Shown here piece after piece: positions 35,818 to 43,996 of a stretch of 64,000 nucleotides of DNA (its first letter is position 1; each line of letters opens with the position of its first letter). Source of the stretch: Streptomyces fungicidicus. Its GTDB lineage: Bacteria > Actinomycetota > Actinomycetes > Streptomycetales > Streptomycetaceae. Location of the stretch: NCBI RefSeq assembly GCF_003665435.1, contig NZ_CP023408.1:62001-126000 (forward strand). The letters are read 5' to 3'. Both the position numbers and the translations under genes were made by a program. A model generated the notes under the pieces. The model had not been told where the DNA came from. It did no database searches and worked only from the letters and a program-made list of their open reading frames with translations.

Positions 35818-37605
35818 GTGCGTACGTCCATCGCCACCGTCTCCCTCAGCGGCTCCCTCACCGAGAAGCTCACGGCCGCCGCCCGGGCGGGCTTCGACGG
35901 CGTGGAGATCTTCGAGAACGACCTGCTCACCGCGGTCCTGACCCCCGAGGAGGTCCGCGCCCGCTGCGCCGACCTCGGCCTGACCGTCGACCTCTACCAG
36001 CCGCTGCGGGACATCGAGGCCGTGCCCGCGGACCTCTTCGCCCGCAATCTGCGGCGCGCCCGGCACAAGTTCGCGCTGATGCGCCGGCTGGGCGCCGACA
36101 CGGTCCTCGTCTGCTCCAGCGTCGACCCGGCCGCCGTCGACGACGACGCCCTCGCCGCCGAGCAGCTCCGCGAACTCGCGGACGTCGCCGACGACTTCGG
36201 CATCCGGGTGGCGTACGAGGCGCTGGCCTGGGGCCGGCACGTCAGCACCTACGACCACGCCTGGCGCATCGTCGAAGCCGCCGCCCACCCCGCCCTCGGG
36301 ACCTGCCTGGACAGCTTCCACATCCTCTCGCGCGGCAGCGACCCCCGGGGCATCGAGGACATCCCCGGCGAGAAGATCTTCTTCCTCCAGCTGGCCGACG
36401 CCCCGCTGCCCGCGATGGACGTGCTGCAGTGGAGCCGCCACCACCGCTGCTTCCCCGGCCAGGGCGGTTTCGACGTCGCCGGACTGGTCCGGCACGTGCT
36501 GCGCGCCGGCTACACCGGGCCGCTCTCCCTCGAGGTGTTCAACGATGTCGTACGGCAGGCCGAGGCCGGCCCCGCCGCCGTGGACGCCCGCCGCTCCCTG
36601 CTGATGCTCCAGGAGGAGGTGGGCGCGGCCGAGCCGCCCGCCCCCGTCGTCCCCACCGGGTTCGCCTTCGCGGAGCTCGTCACCCCCGACGCGCAGCCCC
36701 TCGCGGGACTGCTCGACGCGCTGGGCTTCGCCCGCGCCGCCCGGCACCGCTCCAAACCCGTCGACCTGTGGCAGCAGGGCGAGGCGCGGATCCTCGTCAA
36801 CACCGGCGCCGCCGTACGCCGTGACGGCACCCGGCTCGCGGCCGTCGGACTGGAGTCACCCGACCCCGCCGGCGCCGCCGCCCGCGCCGAGGCACTGCTG
36901 GCGCCCGTACTGCCGCGCCGCCGCGCCCCCGAGGACGCCCCGCTCGACGCGGTCGCCGCACCCGACGGCACGGAGCTGTTCTTCTGCGGCGCGCCGGGGC
37001 CGGACGGCGGCTGGCGGTCCGACTTCGCGGACGTGGCGCACACCCCCGCCGCCACGGCCGTACGGCACATCGACCATCTCGCCCTCACCCAGCCCTGGCA
37101 CCACTTCGACGAGGCGGCCCTCTTCCACCGCGGTGTGCTCGGACTGCTCGCCGGCGAGAGCGTGGACGTCGCCGACCCCTACGGTCTGCTGCGCAGCCGC
37201 GCGGTCGGCAACGCCGACGGCAGCGTCCGCATCGCCCTCGGCGTCGGCGCCGCGCCCACGGACGACACCGCGCACCCCCAGCACATCGCGCTCGCCACCG
37301 ACGACGTGGTCGCCGCAGCCCGCCGCTTCCGCGCCGCCGGCGGCCGGCTGCTGCCCATCCCGGCCAACTACTACGAGGACCTCGCCGCCCGCCACGAGTT
37401 CGCCGACGGCGAGCTGGAGACCTACCGCGACCTGGGCATCCTCTACGACCGTGACGACCGCGGGGTCCTGCGCCACTGCTACACCCTCACCGTCGGGCGG
37501 GTCTTCTTCGAGATCGTCCAGCGCGACGGCGGCCACCGCGGCTACGGCGCCCGCGACGCCCCGGTCCGCCTGGCCGCCCAGCACACCGCGGGGACCGCCG
37601 GCTGA
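35818..37605 (+). CDS. 3-dehydroshikimate dehydratase (QuiC-like, fused to HPPD-like domain)
   Basis: 595 residues from GTG at 35,818. Residues 1-270 form a TIM-barrel of the sugar-phosphate isomerase/AP-endonuclease 2 type (GFDGVEIFENDLL, VAYEALAWGRHVSTYDHAW, CLDSFHILSRG, FLQLADAP, LSLEVFND), which carries the dehydratase site with its metal-binding Glu/Asp/His. Residues 285-590 are a VOC domain of the 4-hydroxyphenylpyruvate dioxygenase type (IDHLALTQPW, QHIALATDDVVAAARRF, FFEIVQRDGGHRGYG). This two-part layout is that of bacterial QuiC1 enzymes, which turn 3-dehydroshikimate into protocatechuate. It lies 42 bases after the dehydrogenase in one operon. Confidence 0.88.
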   Translation: MRTSIATVSLSGSLTEKLTAAARAGFDGVEIFENDLLTAVLTPEEVRARCADLGLTVDLYQPLRDIEAVPADLFARNLRRARHKFALMRRLGADTVLVCSSVDPAAVDDDALAAEQLRELADVADDFGIRVAYEALAWGRHVSTYDHAWRIVEAAAHPALGTCLDSFHILSRGSDPRGIEDIPGEKIFFLQLADAPLPAMDVLQWSRHHRCFPGQGGFDVAGLVRHVLRAGYTGPLSLEVFNDVVRQAEAGPAAVDARRSLLMLQEEVGAAEPPAPVVPTGFAFAELVTPDAQPLAGLLDALGFARAARHRSKPVDLWQQGEARILVNTGAAVRRDGTRLAAVGLESPDPAGAAARAEALLAPVLPRRRAPEDAPLDAVAAPDGTELFFCGAPGPDGGWRSDFADVAHTPAATAVRHIDHLALTQPWHHFDEAALFHRGVLGLLAGESVDVADPYGLLRSRAVGNADGSVRIALGVGAAPTDDTAHPQHIALATDDVVAAARRFRAAGGRLLPIPANYYEDLAARHEFADGELETYRDLGILYDRDDRGVLRHCYTLTVGRVFFEIVQRDGGHRGYGARDAPVRLAAQHTAGTAG

Positions 37606-37648
37606 GCACCCGCCGCACCCGCCGTGCCGGCGGCGGCCGGCGCGACGG

Positions 37649-38233
37649 TCACGGCCGGGCGTTCCACTCCGCGACGACGGGGCTGCCGTGCTCCAGCGAG
37701 AGACGGCTCAGGGCGCCCGTCTCCAGGCGGAACAGCCGGCCGGCCGACGCGGGCAGACCCAGGCGCCGCGCCGTCAGGACGCGCAGGAGATGGCCGTGCG
37801 CCACCAGCATCACGTCCCCCTCCTCGAGCGCCCCGGCCAGCCGGGACAGCACCCGGTCCGCCCGCTCGCCGACCTGCTCCGGGGACTCGCCCGGGAACTC
37901 CCGGCCGGGCGGCACCCCGTCGGTCCACAGGTCCCAGCCGGGCCGGGAACGAACGATGTCCGCCGTGCCGATCCCCTCGTAGGCGCCGTAGTCCCACTCC
38001 CGCAGGTCCGGCTCCGGCAGCGCGCCGGTGAGACCCGCCAGTTCGGCGGTGCGCCGGGCGCGGACCAGCGGGCTGGTGAGGACCAGCCCGAAGGTCCGGC
38101 CCGCCAGCAGCGGCGCCAGCGACCGGGCCTGCGCCTCACCGTTCGGCGTCAGGGGCAGATCGGTCCGGCCGGTGTGCCGGCCCGCTCTGCTCCACTCCGT
38201 CTCGCCGTGCCGCGCCAGCAGCAGATCTCCCAC
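37649..38233 (-). CDS. Histidine phosphatase (phosphoglycerate-mutase-like), last gene of the pentose-phosphate operon
   Basis: 194 residues from GTG at 38,233. The phosphatase RHG motif is LLARHGETEWSRAGRHTGRT; the second catalytic His is in MLVAHGHLLRVLTARRL. The size and the REWDYGAYEGI segment are those of cofactor-independent broad phosphatases of the branch-1 superfamily, often annotated as acid or mannosyl-glycerate phosphatases. It starts five bases after the gnd stop, in the operon with zwf, opcA, pgi and gnd, so it may act on a sugar phosphate of this route. Confidence 0.85.
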   Translation of the reverse strand: MGDLLLARHGETEWSRAGRHTGRTDLPLTPNGEAQARSLAPLLAGRTFGLVLTSPLVRARRTAELAGLTGALPEPDLREWDYGAYEGIGTADIVRSRPGWDLWTDGVPPGREFPGESPEQVGERADRVLSRLAGALEEGDVMLVAHGHLLRVLTARRLGLPASAGRLFRLETGALSRLSLEHGSPVVAEWNARP

Positions 38234-38238
38234 CGGCG

Positions 38239-39123
38239 TTACGCCTTCTCCGCGGACTCGACGGCGTGCCCGCCGAACTGCTTGCGCAGCGCCGCGACCA
38301 TGCGCATCTGCGGGGAGTCCTCCTGGCGCGAGGCGAACCGCGAGAACAGGGAGGCGGTGATCGCCGGCAGCGGCACCGCGTTGGCGACGGCCGCCTCCAC
38401 CGTCCAGCGGCCCTCGCCCGAGTCCTCGGCGTATCCGCGCAGCCGCTCCAGGTGCTCGTCGTCGTCGAGGGCGTCGACCGCGAGGTCCAGCAGCCAGGAG
38501 CGGATGACGGTGCCCTCCTGCCAGGAGCGGAACACCTCCCGCACGTTGTCCACCGAGTCGACCTTCTCCAGCAGCTCCCAGCCCTCGGCGTAGGCCTGCA
38601 TCATGGCGTACTCGATGCCGTTGTGGACCATCTTGGCGAAGTGCCCGGCGCCGACTCCGCCCGCGTGGACGTAGCCGTACGGACCGTCGGGCTTGAGCGC
38701 GTGGAAGATCGGCTGCAGCCGCTCCACGTGCTCCTCGTCGCCGCCGACCATCAGGGCGTAGCCGTGCTGCAGGCCCCACACCCCGCCGGACACACCGGCG
38801 TCGACGAAGCCGATGCCCCGGGCCCCCAGTTCCTTGGCGTGCCTCTCGTCGTCCGTCCAGCGGGAGTTGCCGCCGTCCACGACGGTGTCGCCGGGCTTGA
38901 GCAGGCTGCCCAGCTGGTCGACGACGTGCTGGGTGGCGGCGCCGGCCGGCACCATCACCCAGACCGCGCGGGGCCCGTCCAGACGGTCGACGAGGTCGGA
39001 CAGGTGGCCGACGTCGGAGACCTCGGGGTTGGTGTCGTACCCGATGACGGTGTGGCCGGCGTTGCGGATGCGCTCGCGCATGTTGCCGCCCATCTTGCCG
39101 AGACCAACAAGACCGATCTGCAT
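38239..39123 (-). CDS. gnd: 6-phosphogluconate dehydrogenase, short (GndA-like) form
   Basis: 294 residues, about 170 shorter than the dimeric NADP form. NAD-binding GLVGLGKMGGNMRERI is at residues 4-19, followed by TVIGYDTNPE, whose Asp favours NAD. The substrate motif is VDAGVSGGVWGLQHGYALMV, and the catalytic Lys is in GHFAKMVHNGIEYAMMQAYA. It oxidatively decarboxylates 6-phosphogluconate to ribulose 5-phosphate. Six bases separate it from pgi upstream and five from the phosphatase downstream. Confidence 0.92.
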   Translation of the reverse strand: MQIGLVGLGKMGGNMRERIRNAGHTVIGYDTNPEVSDVGHLSDLVDRLDGPRAVWVMVPAGAATQHVVDQLGSLLKPGDTVVDGGNSRWTDDERHAKELGARGIGFVDAGVSGGVWGLQHGYALMVGGDEEHVERLQPIFHALKPDGPYGYVHAGGVGAGHFAKMVHNGIEYAMMQAYAEGWELLEKVDSVDNVREVFRSWQEGTVIRSWLLDLAVDALDDDEHLERLRGYAEDSGEGRWTVEAAVANAVPLPAITASLFSRFASRQEDSPQMRMVAALRKQFGGHAVESAEKA

Positions 39124-39129
39124 GTCAGC

Positions 39130-40773
39130 TCACTTCCTGCGTTCGCGGTAGGCGGCCACCAGCGCGGCCGTGGACGGGTCGAGACCGGGGACGTCGGCGC
39201 CCCCGGTGAGGGCGGGCTCGACGCGCTTGGCGAGCACCTTGCCGAGTTCGACGCCCCACTGGTCGAAGGAGTCGATGTTCCAGACCGCGCCCTGCACGAA
39301 CACCTTGTGCTCGTAGAGGGCGATCAGCTGGCCGAGGACCGAGGGGGTCAGTTCGGTGGCCAGGATCGTGGTGGTGGGGTGGTTGCCGCGGAAGGTGCGG
39401 TGCGGCACCTGCTCCTCGGGGACGCCGTCCGCCCGCACCTCCTCGGCGGTCCTGCCGAACGCGAGGGCCTGGCCCTGCGCGAACAGGTTGGCCATCAACA
39501 GGTCGTGCTGAGCCTTGAGTTCGTCGCTCAGCCCGTCGACCGGGCGGGCGAAGCCGATGAGGTCCGCGGGGATCAGCTTCGTGCCCTGGTGGATCAACTG
39601 GTAGTAGGCGTGCTGCCCGTTGGTGCCGGGCGTGCCCCAGACCACCGGTCCGGTCTGCCAGACGACGGGGCGGCCCTGGCGGTCCACCGACTTGCCGTTG
39701 GACTCCATGTCGAGCTGCTGGAGGTAGGCGGTGAACTTCGACAGGTAGTGCGAGTACGGCAGTACCGCGTGGGACTGCGCGTCGTGGAAGTTGTTGTACC
39801 AGATGCCCAGCAGGCCCATCAGCAGCGGGGCGTTGGCCTCGGCGGGCGCGGTGCGGAAGTGCTCGTCGACGATCCGGAACCCGTCGAGCATCTCCCGGAA
39901 GCGGTCCGGGCCGATGGCGATCATCAGCGACAGGCCGATCGCCGAGTCGAAGGAGTAGCGTCCGCCGACCCAGTCCCAGAACTCGAACATGTTCGCCGTG
40001 TCGATGCCGAAGTCCGCGACCTTCTCCGCGTTGGTCGACAGCGCGACGAAGTGCGCGGCCACCGCCTTCTCGTCGCCCAGCGCCGCGAGCAGCCAGCTCC
40101 GCGCGGAGGTGGCGTTGGTGACCGTCTCGATGGTGGTGAACGTCTTCGACGCGACGATGAACAGCGTCTCCGCCGGGTCCAGGTCCCGGACCGCCTCGTG
40201 CAGATCGGCGCCGTCCACGTTGGAGACGAAGCGGACGGTGAGGTCCCGGTCGGTGAAGGCGCGCAGCGCCTCGTACGCCATCGCCGGGCCGAGGTCGGAG
40301 CCGCCGATGCCGATGTTGACGACGTTGCGGATGCGCCTGCCGGTGTGGCCCGTCCACTCGCCGGAACGGACCTGCTGCGCGAAGCCGGCCATCCTGTCGA
40401 GCACGTCGTGCACGCCGGGGACGACGTTCTCACCGTCCACCTCGATCACCGCGTCACGCGGGGCACGCAGCGCGGTGTGCAGCACCGCCCGGTCCTCGGT
40501 GGTGTTGATCCTCTCGCCGCGGAACATGGCGTCCCGCAGCCCGGACACGTCGGTGGCGACGGCCAGTTCCTGCAGCAGGGCGAGCGTCTCGTCGTTGACC
40601 AGGTGCCTGGAGTAGTCGATGCGCAGATCGCCGACATGTACGACGTACCGCTCCGCGCGGGACGGGTCGTCGGCGAACAGCGCGCGCAGGTCCGGCTGGG
40701 GCAGCGTGTCCGTGCGATGGTTCTCCAGGGCGGTCCACTGGGGCCGGCGGGTCGGCTCGGGGACGTCAGACAT
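39130..40773 (-). CDS. pgi: Glucose-6-phosphate isomerase
   Basis: 547 residues, full length. Family signatures are VNIGIGGSDLGPAMAYEAL, FIVASKTFTTIETVTNATSA for the phosphate-binding SKTFTT, GGRYSFDSAIGLSLMIAIGP and NTHA-equivalent HKVFVQGAVWNIDSFDQWGV near the C-terminus, which holds the catalytic Lys/Glu neighbourhood. It interconverts glucose 6-phosphate and fructose 6-phosphate. Its start at 40,773 overlaps the opcA stop by eight bases. Confidence 0.96.
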   Translation of the reverse strand: MSDVPEPTRRPQWTALENHRTDTLPQPDLRALFADDPSRAERYVVHVGDLRIDYSRHLVNDETLALLQELAVATDVSGLRDAMFRGERINTTEDRAVLHTALRAPRDAVIEVDGENVVPGVHDVLDRMAGFAQQVRSGEWTGHTGRRIRNVVNIGIGGSDLGPAMAYEALRAFTDRDLTVRFVSNVDGADLHEAVRDLDPAETLFIVASKTFTTIETVTNATSARSWLLAALGDEKAVAAHFVALSTNAEKVADFGIDTANMFEFWDWVGGRYSFDSAIGLSLMIAIGPDRFREMLDGFRIVDEHFRTAPAEANAPLLMGLLGIWYNNFHDAQSHAVLPYSHYLSKFTAYLQQLDMESNGKSVDRQGRPVVWQTGPVVWGTPGTNGQHAYYQLIHQGTKLIPADLIGFARPVDGLSDELKAQHDLLMANLFAQGQALAFGRTAEEVRADGVPEEQVPHRTFRGNHPTTTILATELTPSVLGQLIALYEHKVFVQGAVWNIDSFDQWGVELGKVLAKRVEPALTGGADVPGLDPSTAALVAAYRERRK

Positions 40774-41701
40774 GCTGGGGAACCTCCTCGCCGGCCTCGC
40801 CGCGCAGGGCGACGGCGTACATCTCGTCCGCGTCGAGGCGCCGCAGCTCCTCGGCGATGAGCTCGGAGGTGGGGCGGACCTTCAGCGCCAGCCGGCGCGG
40901 GGGCTGTCCCGGCAGCGTCAGCGTGGCCAGCGGGCCCTCGGGGCGGTCGATGACGATCTCGCCGTCCGCCGTGCCCAGCCGGACCGCCGTGACCACCGGC
41001 CCCTCCGTCACCACCCGGTCCACGGTCACCCGCAGCCGCGCCTCCAGCCAGCGCGCCAGCAGCTCGGCTGCCGGGTTGTCCGCCTCGGCCTCCACGGTCG
41101 CCGAGGTCACCGCCGCCCGCGCCTGGTCCAGCGCCGCCGCCAGCATGGAACGCCACAGCGTCAGCCTGGTCCAGGCGAGGTCGGTGTCGCCGGGCGCGTA
41201 GCTGCGCCTGCGTGCGTCCAGCACCTCCATGGGGTTCTCGGCCGTGTACAGGTCGGTGATCCTGCGCTGGCCCAGCGCGCCCAGCGGGTCCTTCGCCGGG
41301 TTCTCCGGCGCGTCCGTCGGCCACCACACCACCACCGGCGCGTCCGGCAGCAGCAGCGGCAGCACCACCGAGTCGGCGTGCTCGGACACCTCGCCGTACG
41401 TCCGCAGCACCACCGTCTCCCCGGTGCCGGCCTCGGAGCCGACCCGGACCTCGGCGTCCAGCCGGGGGTGGGTGCGCTCGCGCGGGTTGCGGGTGTGCCG
41501 CTTGATCACGACCAGGGTGCGCGAGGGGTGCTCGTGCGATGCCTCCTCGGCCGCCTTGATCGAGTCGTAGGCGTTCTCCTCGTCCGTGACGATCACCATC
41601 GTCAGGACCATGCCCACGGCCGGCGTGCCGATGGCGCGGCGGCCCCGCACCAGCGCCTTGTTGACCTTGCTTGCCGTGGTGTCGGTCAGGTCGATCTTCA
41701 T
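40766..41701 (-). CDS. opcA: OpcA, glucose-6-phosphate dehydrogenase assembly/activator protein
   Basis: 311 residues. OpcA is found with zwf in actinobacteria and cyanobacteria and is needed for full G6PDH activity. Recognisable sequence: MKIDLTDTTASKVNKALVRG, then TMVIVTDEENAYDSIKAAEE, then PVVVWWPTDAPENPAKDPLG and LTLWRSMLAAALDQ. The start (41,701) lies inside the zwf stop (ATGA) and the end overlaps pgi, so translation is tightly coupled to both enzymes. Confidence 0.93.
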   Translation of the reverse strand: MKIDLTDTTASKVNKALVRGRRAIGTPAVGMVLTMVIVTDEENAYDSIKAAEEASHEHPSRTLVVIKRHTRNPRERTHPRLDAEVRVGSEAGTGETVVLRTYGEVSEHADSVVLPLLLPDAPVVVWWPTDAPENPAKDPLGALGQRRITDLYTAENPMEVLDARRRSYAPGDTDLAWTRLTLWRSMLAAALDQARAAVTSATVEAEADNPAAELLARWLEARLRVTVDRVVTEGPVVTAVRLGTADGEIVIDRPEGPLATLTLPGQPPRRLALKVRPTSELIAEELRRLDADEMYAVALRGEAGEEVPQHV

Positions 41702-43362
41702 GGCCTGCGCCAGCTCCGTCCGTCTCGTGCGAGCATCTCGTCGGCTTCCGCGGGTCCCCAGCTGCCCGACGCGTACCGCGCGGGCCGCCCGTTGGCCGCC
41801 CAGTACCCCTCGATCGGGTCGAGGATCTTCCAGGACTCCTCCACTTCCTGGTGACGGGGGAACAGGTTGGCGTCCCCCAGCAGGACGTCCAGGATGAGCC
41901 GCTCGTACGCCTCCGGGCTGGACTCGGTGAACGACTCGCCGTACGCGAAGTCCATCGTCACGTCCCGGAGCTCCATCGAGGTCCCCGGCACCTTGGAGCC
42001 GAACCGGACCGTCATGCCCTCGTCCGGCTGTACGCGGATCACCACGGCGTTCTCGCCCAGCTCCTCGGTGGCGGTGGAGTCGAAGGGGGAGTGCGGCGCC
42101 CGCTGGAAGACGACCGCGATCTCGGTGACCCGGCGGCCGAGCCGTTTGCCGGCGCGCAGATAGAAGGGGACGCCCGCCCAGCGGCGGTTGTTCACCCCGA
42201 GCTTGATCGCCGCGTAGGTGTCGGTGGTGGAGGACGCGGCGATGCCCTCCTCCTCCAGGTAGCCGCGTACCTTGGCGCCGCCCTGCCAGGCGGCGCAGTA
42301 CTGCCCGCGCACCGTGTGCAGGCCCAGGTCGTCGGGGAGCCGCACGGCGCGGAACACCTTCAGCTTCTCGCTCAGCAGCGAGGCCGCGTCGAAGGAGGCC
42401 GGCTCCTCCATCGCGGTGAGCGCCATCAGCTGCAGCAGGTGGTTCTGGATGACGTCACGGGCGGCGCCGATGCCGTCGTAGTAGCCCGCGCGGCCGCCGA
42501 TGCCGATGTCCTCGGCCATGGTGATCTGCACATGGTCCACGAAGGACCGGTTCCAGACCGGTTCGAACATCTGGTTGGCGAAGCGCAGCGCCAGGATGTT
42601 CTGGACGGTCTCCTTGCCGAGGTAGTGGTCGATCCGGAACACCTGCTCCGGGTCGAACACCTCGTGCACGATCGCGTTGAGGTCCTGGGCCGACTTCAGG
42701 TCGTGCCCGAACGGCTTCTCGATCACCGCACGCCGCCAGGAGCCCTCGGGTGCGTCGGCCAGCCCGTGCTTCTTCAGCTGCTGGACGACCTTCGGGAAGA
42801 ACCTGGGCGGTACGGAGAGGTAGAAGGCGTAGTTGCCGCTGGTGCCCCGGGAGGCGTCCAGCTCGTCGACCGCCTCGCGCAGCTGGTCGAAGGCGTGGTC
42901 GTCGTCGAAGTCGCCCGGCACGAACCGCATGCCCTCGGCGAGCTGCTGCCAGACCTCCTCGCGGAACGGGGTGCGCGCGTACTCCTGGACGGCGTCGTGC
43001 ACGACCTCGGCGAAGTCCTGGTCCTCCCAGTCCCGGCGGGCGAAGCCGAGCAGCGAGAAGCCGGGAGGCAACAGGCCCCGGTTGGCGAGGTCGTACACGG
43101 CCGGCATCAGCTTCTTGCGGGACAGGTCGCCGGTCACCCCGAAGATGACCAGCCCGGACGGGCCGGCCACCCGGGGCAGACGGCGGTCCCGCGGGTCGCG
43201 CAGCGGGTTGGCCCAGTCGGCCGGGGGCGCGGGGAGGGCCCTGGGCGCCTCCCGGCCCTCCTCCGGCCGTTCCTCCCGGCCCTCCTCCGGCCGTTCCTCC
43301 CGGCCCTCCTCCGGCCGTCCCTCCGGGGCGTCCGTCGTCGGTTCGGTCGTCTCGTCGGTCAT
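41698..43362 (-). CDS. zwf: Glucose-6-phosphate 1-dehydrogenase
   Basis: 554 residues. NADP-binding GVTGDLSRKKLMPAVYDLA, catalytic signature IDHYLGKETVQNILALRFAN with the active-site His/Lys, and the substrate segment AVIEKPFGHDLKSAQDLN are all intact. The first 40 residues carry an acidic tandem repeat of EERPEEGR, encoded by a 24-base repeat at about 43,250-43,320, which is not part of the enzyme core. First enzyme of the oxidative pentose phosphate path, feeding opcA-pgi-gnd. Its ATG overlaps the stop of the transaldolase relic. Confidence 0.95.
   Translation of the reverse strand: MTDETTEPTTDAPEGRPEEGREERPEEGREERPEEGREAPRALPAPPADWANPLRDPRDRRLPRVAGPSGLVIFGVTGDLSRKKLMPAVYDLANRGLLPPGFSLLGFARRDWEDQDFAEVVHDAVQEYARTPFREEVWQQLAEGMRFVPGDFDDDHAFDQLREAVDELDASRGTSGNYAFYLSVPPRFFPKVVQQLKKHGLADAPEGSWRRAVIEKPFGHDLKSAQDLNAIVHEVFDPEQVFRIDHYLGKETVQNILALRFANQMFEPVWNRSFVDHVQITMAEDIGIGGRAGYYDGIGAARDVIQNHLLQLMALTAMEEPASFDAASLLSEKLKVFRAVRLPDDLGLHTVRGQYCAAWQGGAKVRGYLEEEGIAASSTTDTYAAIKLGVNNRRWAGVPFYLRAGKRLGRRVTEIAVVFQRAPHSPFDSTATEELGENAVVIRVQPDEGMTVRFGSKVPGTSMELRDVTMDFAYGESFTESSPEAYERLILDVLLGDANLFPRHQEVEESWKILDPIEGYWAANGRPARYASGSWGPAEADEMLARDGRSWRRP
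43250..43320. repeat. In-frame 24-bp tandem repeat in the zwf N-terminus
   Basis: Two and a half copies of a 24-base unit built on CGGCCCTCCTCCGGCCGTTC. The unit is a multiple of three, so copies add the octapeptide EERPEEGR without shifting the frame. Copy number may vary between strains. Confidence 0.7.
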
Positions 43363-43460
43363 TCCGCGTCAGCTCCCTCGCTCCCGAGCGATTCCTTCAC
43401 CGCGTCGGGCAGCTCCTGCCAGGCGTCCTCGAACTTCTCCTCATACAGGGTGTCCCGGTA
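43359..43460 (-). pseudogene. 3' remnant of a transaldolase gene
   Basis: The minus-strand frame ending at TGA 43,359-43,361 reads EEKFEDAWQELPDAVKESLG then SEGADAE. This matches the end of actinobacterial transaldolases (typically GVEKF..AW.ELLD.V..SL.SKG). Upstream of about 43,460 the similarity stops abruptly and only non-coding GC-rich sequence follows. The stop still overlaps the zwf ATG, the coupling seen where tal precedes zwf. So tal, and probably tkt, were removed by a deletion. Confidence 0.55.
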
Positions 43461-43930
43461 TGGGGTGTCCTTCACCCGGTGAAACGCCTTCCGCGGCACC
43501 TGCCCGTCGCCGCGGGGGGCGCCCGCCGGCCCCGGAACCGGACTCCCGGCCACCTCGCCGGGCCGCTCCACCGGCCGGACGGGGCCGCCGCGCCCCGGTG
43601 ACGGTGCCCGCCGCGGCGCGCGCCGGCCGGGGACGGCCGCGCGGGCCGGCGGGCCGGCGGCGGCACCGGTCACGGGCCCGCGCTCGTCCAGTCGGGTGAG
43701 GCCGCCCGGGCCCGGACGCCCGTGGGCCCGGCCGTCCGGCCGGACCGGGGCCCGTCCGTCGCACGGCCTCTTCCGTGTTCCCGCTCCCGCGCCCGCGGTT
43801 GCTTCGCTCACAGTGATCATCTTCTTCCTCGCGGTCGGGTCAACCGCGCGCGGCGGCCGGCCATTCCCGGACGCCGGTTCGACCGAACGCGCGTGCGGTG
43901 CGCCCCCGCACCGCCGGCCGCGGGAACACG
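43461..43930. other. Non-coding stretch upstream of the pentose-phosphate operon
   Basis: About 470 bases of very GC-rich sequence between the transaldolase relic and the GH16 terminator. No convincing gene. The promoter for zwf-opcA-pgi-gnd must lie here now, since the natural upstream genes are gone; I cannot pick it out. Confidence 0.4.
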
Positions 43931-43965
43931 ACAGCGGGCCCCACGCAATGCGTGGGGCCCGCTGT
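43931..43965. terminator. Strong terminator of the GH16 gene
   Basis: Perfect 17-bp arms ACAGCGGGCCCCACGCA (43,931-43,947) and TGCGTGGGGCCCGCTGT (43,949-43,965) with one base between. It is 32 bases after the GH16 stop and shields the pentose-phosphate operon from glucanase transcription. Confidence 0.85.
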
Positions 43966-43996
43966 CCGGCCGGGGAGGCCGGTGTGGGGGGTGGGA

